Position numbers and translations under genes: made by a program. A DNA stretch of 10,399 bases, from NCBI GenBank assembly GCA_002278985.1, contig NCJP01000034.1, positions 1-10,399 of the forward strand, read 5' to 3'. Source of the stretch: Erythrobacter sp. 34-65-8. GTDB lineage: Bacteria; Pseudomonadota; Alphaproteobacteria; Sphingomonadales; Sphingomonadaceae. The notes under the pieces were generated by a model that worked only from the letters and a program-made list of their open reading frames with translations, did no database searches and was not told where the DNA came from. Below are positions 6,150 through 10,399 of this stretch, one piece after another; the stretch's first letter is position 1, and every line of letters starts with the position of its first letter.

Positions 6150-9100
6150 GCCGTCTCTCCCGTGCCGGAAACCACCGTGTCGCAACGATGGCACAAAGCT
6201 CCGTCTTCCGCCACTTCGGGGAGATGGCGCCAGCAGCGGCCGCATTTGTGGTTCTCAGTTCGGGTCACTGAAATGGCATCGCCGAACCGAACTGGACCGG
6301 TAATTAACAGCTCAGCCAATTCGGGGGCGATGTCGAATTCCGGTAGCGCAACCTCGGCCTCCAAGCTTGAGCGAATGACTTTTTCGCGCCGCATGGGTTC
6401 TATCTGTTCGTTTACTCGATCCCGGATTGACCTGAGTGAAGACCAACGCACGAGGCGCTTGCCGTTTTCATGCAGCCAAATCTCACCGTCTTCGCTGTTC
6501 AATCGTCCTGAATCAGGAATGGTCGGCCACTCCAGAAGATGCACGCTGCCGCCGTTGGGATAGCGCGTGCCCCACACTTCCTCTGCCGTGAAAACCAGCA
6601 CCGGGGCGGCGTAGCGCACCAGTGCATGGAACAGCGTGTCGAGCACAGTGCGGTAAGCCATCCGCTTGGGATCATCGACCGCGTCGCAGTAAAGGCAATC
6701 CTTGCGGATATCGAAGAAGAACGCGGAGAGATCCTCGTTGCAGAAATCGCTCAGCGTTCGGACATAGGTGTTGAAGTCGTAATCCAGCGCCGCCTGCCGC
6801 AACGTCGCGTCCACCTGTCCCAGCAGCGCCAGGACATAGCGCTCCAACTCCGGCATCGCGGCGACATCGGCCACCCGCTCTGCTTCGCTGAACCCGTCGA
6901 GCGCGCCGAGCAGATAGCGGAAGGTGTTGCGCAGCTTGCGGTACTGGTCGCCGACCCCTTTCAGGATTTCATCACCGATGCGGTGATCCTCGGTGAAATC
7001 GACCGACAGCGCCCACAGCCGGATGATGTCCGCGCCGTAGTTCTCCATCACCTTGATCGGGTCGATGGTGTTGCCGAGGCTCTTGGACATCTTGCGCCCG
7101 TCGCTCGCCATGGTGAACCCGTGCGTCAGCACCTGATCGTAAGGCGCGCGGCCGCGGGTGGCGCAGGATTCAAGCAGGCTTGACTGGAACCAGCCGCGAT
7201 GCTGGTCGCTGCCTTCAAGATAGAGGTCTGCCGGCCAGCGTAGTGCGGGCCAGCGGCCGGATTCGAGCACGAAGGCGTGCGTGGTGCCCGAATCGAACCA
7301 TACATCGAGGATGTCGGTGACCATGTCGAACTGGTCGGGATCATGATCGGGGCCGAGGAAGGCGGCCTTGTTGGCGCTGTTCCACGCGTCCATGCCTTCC
7401 TCGCGCACGGCGGCGACGATGCGGGCGTTGACCGCCGGGTCTTGCAGGTAGGTGCCGTCAGGCCGCACGAACAGCGTGATCGGCACGCCCCAGGCGCGCT
7501 GGCGGGAAAGCACCCAGTCGGGCCTCCCGGCGACCATGCTGCCAATCCGGTTGCGGCCCTTTTCCGGGAAGAAGCGAACCCGCTCGATCTCGCGCGTGGC
7601 GATTTCGCGCAAGGTGGAATGGTCCTTGGCCACAAACGGGGCGATGGCCCCGCCGATGGGATTGGGGATGGCGACGTCGAAGTCGCCCACGCCGACCGGC
7701 TTGTCCATCGGCACGAACCACTGCGGGGTGCAGCGGAAGATCACCTTGGCCTTGGACCGCCATGAGTGCGGATAGGAATGCTGGTAATCCGCGCTCGCGG
7801 CGAGCAGCGCGCCCGCTTCGCGCAGGTCCGAACAGATCGGGCCATCAGGCGCGTTGAACTTGGGGTTGATGACCGACATGCGACGCTCGTCAGCAGCGCC
7901 GAGCCAGGTCCAGTCGTCGCGGTAACGCCCGTCATTGCGGACCGCGAAGACGGGGTTGATCCCGTGCGCCTTGCATAGGTCAAAGTCGTCCTCGCCGTGA
8001 TCGGGCGCCATGTGGACGAGGCCGGTGCCGGAGTCGGTGGTGACGAAGTCGCCAGGCAGCAGCGGGCGCGGCGCGGCGTAGAACCCGCCGAGGTGGTGCA
8101 TGGGGTGGCGGGCGAGGGTTCCGGCGAATTCGGAGCCTTTGATCGTCTTGGCGACAGCGCAGATGAGCCCTGTCCGTTCCACGAATGTTGGCACCAGTTC
8201 CTTGGCGACCAGCAGCGAGAAGGATGCCGCCCGACGTTCTTCAAGGGACATCTTTTCAAGCTCGAGGCTTGCATCGGCGGCAACAAGGAGAACATACTCA
8301 ACCTCCGGCCCATAAGCCAAAGCCTGGTTCACCGGGATCGTCCACGGCGTGGTTGTCCAGATCACCGCGTGGGCGCCGACCAGTTCGGGGATCGGGCTTT
8401 CGATGATCTCGAATGCCACGTCGATCTGGGTCGAGGTAATGTCCTCGTATTCGACCTCCGCCTCGGCCAGCGCGGTTTCCTCGACCGGGGACCACATCAC
8501 CGGCTTGGCCCCGCGATAGAGGTTGCCCGCTTCGGCCAGCTTGAGCAGTTCGGCGACGATGATCGCCTCGCTGTCCTTCTGCATGGTCAGGTAGGGATTG
8601 TCCCAGTCGCCCATGATGCCGAGGCGCTTCAGCTGTTCGCGCTGGGTATCGACCCAGCCCTGCGCATAGGCGCGGCACTCGTCGCGGAACGCCTTGACCT
8701 CCGCCTCATCACGCCCAGCGCCGGAAAGCACCGGCTTGGCCTTTTTCGCCTTGCGGTAGGCTTCCTCGACCTTCCATTCGATGGGGAGCCCGTGGCAATC
8801 CCACCCGGGCACATAGGGCGCGTCCTTGCCCAGCAGGTTCTGCGTACGGCAGACCATGTCCTTCAGCACATGGTTGAGCGCGTGGCCGATGTGCATGTCG
8901 CCATTGGCATAGGGCGGGCCATCGTGGAGGATGAAGCTCTCGCGCCCGGCGCGGCTCTCGCGCAGCTGGCGGTAAAGCCCTTCGGCCTCCCAGCGCGCGG
9001 CCATGCCCGGCTCCTTCTGCGGGAGGCCGGCCTTCATGGGAAACTCGGTCTTCGGCAGGAAGACGGTGTCGCGGTAATCGCGCTTGGTTTGTTCGGTCAT
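6146..9100 (-). CDS. ileS: Isoleucyl-tRNA synthetase, bacterial type with C-terminal zinc finger
   Basis: A class I aminoacyl-tRNA synthetase that charges tRNA-Ile in the cytoplasm and edits misactivated valine. It has 984 residues, somewhat longer than the 938 of E. coli. The HIGH motif is H70-I-G-H73 within PYANGDMHIGHALNH. The CP1 editing domain shows the threonine-rich TTTPWTIP from residue 249 and GLVHMAPDHGEDDF. KMSKS is at 670-674. The C-terminal zinc ligands are all present: Cys953, Cys956, Cys970 and Cys973. It is therefore the zinc-finger, normally mupirocin-sensitive IleS1 type. ATG at 9100 (MTEQTKRDYRDTVFLPKTEF) overlaps the ribF stop by four bases; an in-frame start at 9139 would overlap ribF further and adds non-conserved residues. 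The 3' part (about 6241-6540) has clearly lower GC than the rest. No T-box or leader is expected in mid-operon, and none is seen. Confidence 0.97.
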   Translation of the reverse strand: MTEQTKRDYRDTVFLPKTEFPMKAGLPQKEPGMAARWEAEGLYRQLRESRAGRESFILHDGPPYANGDMHIGHALNHVLKDMVCRTQNLLGKDAPYVPGWDCHGLPIEWKVEEAYRKAKKAKPVLSGAGRDEAEVKAFRDECRAYAQGWVDTQREQLKRLGIMGDWDNPYLTMQKDSEAIIVAELLKLAEAGNLYRGAKPVMWSPVEETALAEAEVEYEDITSTQIDVAFEIIESPIPELVGAHAVIWTTTPWTIPVNQALAYGPEVEYVLLVAADASLELEKMSLEERRAASFSLLVAKELVPTFVERTGLICAVAKTIKGSEFAGTLARHPMHHLGGFYAAPRPLLPGDFVTTDSGTGLVHMAPDHGEDDFDLCKAHGINPVFAVRNDGRYRDDWTWLGAADERRMSVINPKFNAPDGPICSDLREAGALLAASADYQHSYPHSWRSKAKVIFRCTPQWFVPMDKPVGVGDFDVAIPNPIGGAIAPFVAKDHSTLREIATREIERVRFFPEKGRNRIGSMVAGRPDWVLSRQRAWGVPITLFVRPDGTYLQDPAVNARIVAAVREEGMDAWNSANKAAFLGPDHDPDQFDMVTDILDVWFDSGTTHAFVLESGRWPALRWPADLYLEGSDQHRGWFQSSLLESCATRGRAPYDQVLTHGFTMASDGRKMSKSLGNTIDPIKVMENYGADIIRLWALSVDFTEDHRIGDEILKGVGDQYRKLRNTFRYLLGALDGFSEAERVADVAAMPELERYVLALLGQVDATLRQAALDYDFNTYVRTLSDFCNEDLSAFFFDIRKDCLYCDAVDDPKRMAYRTVLDTLFHALVRYAAPVLVFTAEEVWGTRYPNGGSVHLLEWPTIPDSGRLNSEDGEIWLHENGKRLVRWSSLRSIRDRVNEQIEPMRREKVIRSSLEAEVALPEFDIAPELAELLITGPVRFGDAISVTRTENHKCGRCWRHLPEVAEDGALCHRCDTVVSGTGETA

Positions 9101-10035
9101 GGCTTCGGCGCGCTTAGAAGCCGCCGCGCCTCCGCGCAATCCTTGTCCATCTGGGCGATCAGGGCCTCGAGGCTGTCGAACTTTGCCTCCGGACGCAGGA
9201 AGTGGTGGAAGGCGATCTCGATTTCCTGCCCGTAGAGGTCACCTGCAAAGTCGAAGAAATGCGGTTCGAGCAGTTCCTTGGGCGGATCGAACTGCGGGCG
9301 CACACCGATATTGGCCGCGCCTTTCAGCACTTCGCCGCTCGCCAGCACCCGTCCTGTCACAGCGTAGATGCCGTAACGCGGGCGCAGGTAGTTCTCTATC
9401 GCCAGGTTGGCGGTGGGATAGCCGATCGTGCGCCCGCGCTTGTCGCCATGCTCCACCACGCCGCGAATGGCGAAAGGGCGGGTCAGCAGCCGCGCCGCTT
9501 CCTGCGGATCTCCGGCGCGCAGGGCATCGCGTACCCGGCTGGAGGATACCGGCGCGCCCGCATCCATGACCGGGCCGACCGTTCGGGTGGCCATGCCGAT
9601 CTCTGCGCCGATTTCGCGCAGCACGCCCACGTTGCCGCCGCGCTCCTTGCCGAAGGTGAAATCCTCGCCGGTGACGACCCCCGCCGCGCCGAGATGCTCG
9701 CCGAGGATGCCGCGCACGAAGTCTTCCGCCGTGGTTCCGGCCAGGGCGGCATCGAAGTGGAATACCAGCATCGCGGTGGCCCCGGCAGCGAGGTAGAGCT
9801 CCTGGCGCTGCTCCAGCGTGGTCAGGCGGAACGGTGCGATCTCGGGCCGGAAAAAGCGCACCGGGTGCGGGTCGAACGTGGCGACGATCGCCGGGCGGCC
9901 CTCGGCCCGCGCCCAGGCGATCGCCTCCCCCGCCACCGCCTGGTGGCCGAGGTGGAACCCGTCGAAATTGCCAAGCGCGACAATCGCCCCGCGCAGGGGT
10001 TCGGGCAGCGGCTCGCGGTGGTCGAGAAACCTCAT
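9097..10035 (-). CDS. ribF: Bifunctional riboflavin kinase / FAD synthetase
   Basis: It phosphorylates riboflavin to FMN and adenylylates FMN to FAD. The 312-residue length is normal. The N-terminal FMN adenylyltransferase domain has GNFDGFHLGH (22-31), FDPHP (54-58), GEDFTFGK (123-130) and VSSSRVR (163-169, the ISSTxIR equivalent). The C-terminal riboflavin-kinase domain has GRTIGYPTAN (201-210), NIGVRPQF (242-249) and EPHFFDF with the predicted catalytic base Glu257, then GDLYGQ. The ATG at 10035 overlaps the folA stop (ATGA). The stop overlaps the ileS start in the same way. No FMN riboswitch is near, as expected for an internal operon gene. Its product FAD is the cofactor of the ETF encoded elsewhere in this window. 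Confidence 0.97.
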   Translation of the reverse strand: MRFLDHREPLPEPLRGAIVALGNFDGFHLGHQAVAGEAIAWARAEGRPAIVATFDPHPVRFFRPEIAPFRLTTLEQRQELYLAAGATAMLVFHFDAALAGTTAEDFVRGILGEHLGAAGVVTGEDFTFGKERGGNVGVLREIGAEIGMATRTVGPVMDAGAPVSSSRVRDALRAGDPQEAARLLTRPFAIRGVVEHGDKRGRTIGYPTANLAIENYLRPRYGIYAVTGRVLASGEVLKGAANIGVRPQFDPPKELLEPHFFDFAGDLYGQEIEIAFHHFLRPEAKFDSLEALIAQMDKDCAEARRLLSAPKP

Positions 10036-10399
10036 GCGGCGGCGCCTGCGCGGAGATACGTCAGGAATGCGAAGCCCTCGTGTTCCTCGCGCGCCGCTTC
10101 GGTCCAGTCGGCGCCCGGCGGGTCGATCATGGCATCGCCTGCATGTTCTGCGTCAAGCTGGGTCAGCTCGATCCGTTCGGCCAGCGGCAGGAACAGGCGA
10201 TAGACCTCCGCCCCGCCGATCACCGCGATCTCGCCCGGTCCGGTGAGCGCGAGAGCGTCATCGGCACTGCGGGCAACCTCCGCCCCCTCGGCCTGCCATC
10301 CCTGCTGCCGGGTCAGCACTATATGGCGGCGGCCCGGAAGCAGGCCCGGAAGACTGTCGAAAGTCTTGCGGCCCATGATCATGGGTTTGCCGATGGTGA
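10032..10399 (-). CDS. folA: Dihydrofolate reductase, 5' end cut by window edge
   Basis: It reduces dihydrofolate to tetrahydrofolate with NADPH. About 122 codons are visible; with a family length of about 160-170, some 40-45 N-terminal residues lie beyond the right edge, including the usual active-site acid. The visible part begins TIGKPMIMGRKTFDSLPG, the conserved NADPH-binding helix region. It continues GRRHIVLTRQ and EIAVIGGAEVYRLFLP (the GG-x-x-Y nucleotide loop). The end, FAFLTYLRAGAAA, fits the C-terminal strand. The methionine at 10382 is internal to the conserved block and is not the start. The stop codon overlaps the ribF start by four bases, so folA is at or near the head of the operon. 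What precedes it is not visible (thyA is a common neighbour). Confidence 0.95.
   Translation of the reverse strand, partial: TIGKPMIMGRKTFDSLPGLLPGRRHIVLTRQQGWQAEGAEVARSADDALALTGPGEIAVIGGAEVYRLFLPLAERIELTQLDAEHAGDAMIDPPGADWTEAAREEHEGFAFLTYLRAGAAA

Noticed and set aside
7997..9235. Long open frame of 412 codons on the plus strand, antisense to ileS
   Set aside because: It mirrors a high-GC coding frame with strong codon bias, has no recognisable domain or ribosome site, and lies within a certain ileS gene. Other long antisense frames in ileS and ribF (for example 6539-7183 and 9202-10203) are the same effect.
9097..10035. FMN riboswitch before ribF or T-box before ileS
   Set aside because: Both genes overlap their upstream neighbours by four bases, leaving no leader, and no such structure is visible.
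10032..10382. Methionine codon at 10382 as the folA start
   Set aside because: The conserved DHFR block TIGKPMIMGRKTF continues upstream of it to the window edge, so the methionine is internal and the gene is truncated by the window.

Overview
The window looks like ordinary chromosomal housekeeping DNA from an alphaproteobacterium. It is most likely a member of the Sphingomonadales (Erythrobacteraceae or Sphingomonadaceae). The basis is high GC, tight ATGA gene overlaps, a DUF3035/BamF-type lipoprotein that is an alphaproteobacterial family, and protein sequences of sphingomonad style. The taxon is inferred from these features and not from a search. I see no phage, IS element, CRISPR array, rRNA or tRNA, and no gap between genes longer than about 180 bases.

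Left part (1-1952, minus strand): sucC (succinyl-CoA synthetase beta) is followed 98 bases downstream by etfB (electron transfer flavoprotein beta, running off the left edge). The gap holds a 20-base near-perfect palindrome. It sits between a TTGACG box and a weak -10-like box, which is the geometry of an operator for a MerR-type activator. I read it as a candidate separate promoter and operator for etfB.

Middle part (2059-5614): a CysQ/inositol-monophosphatase-family phosphatase (plus) faces an OmpA-family lipoprotein (minus). A U-tract hairpin between them fits as a terminator for the lipoprotein mRNA only. Divergent from the lipoprotein gene is a CNNM/CBS/CorC_HlyC membrane protein (plus). 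It converges on the next minus-strand operon, with a small hairpin between them.

Right part (5201-10399, minus strand): a compact operon is read right to left as folA (5' end missing), ribF, ileS, lspA and a BamF-like lipoprotein. Every junction overlaps: 4 bases (ATGA) three times, then 8 bases. ribF-ileS-lspA is a widely conserved order. The lipoprotein at the end is a predicted substrate of the signal peptidase II encoded just before it.

Functionally the window joins central carbon and electron transfer (SucC, ETF), cofactor supply (DHFR for folate, RibF for FMN/FAD, the latter being the cofactor of ETF), translation (IleRS) and envelope biogenesis (LspA, BamF-like, OmpA lipoprotein). I did not find a convincing new system. 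The best leads are the etfB palindrome and an internal composition dip in ileS.
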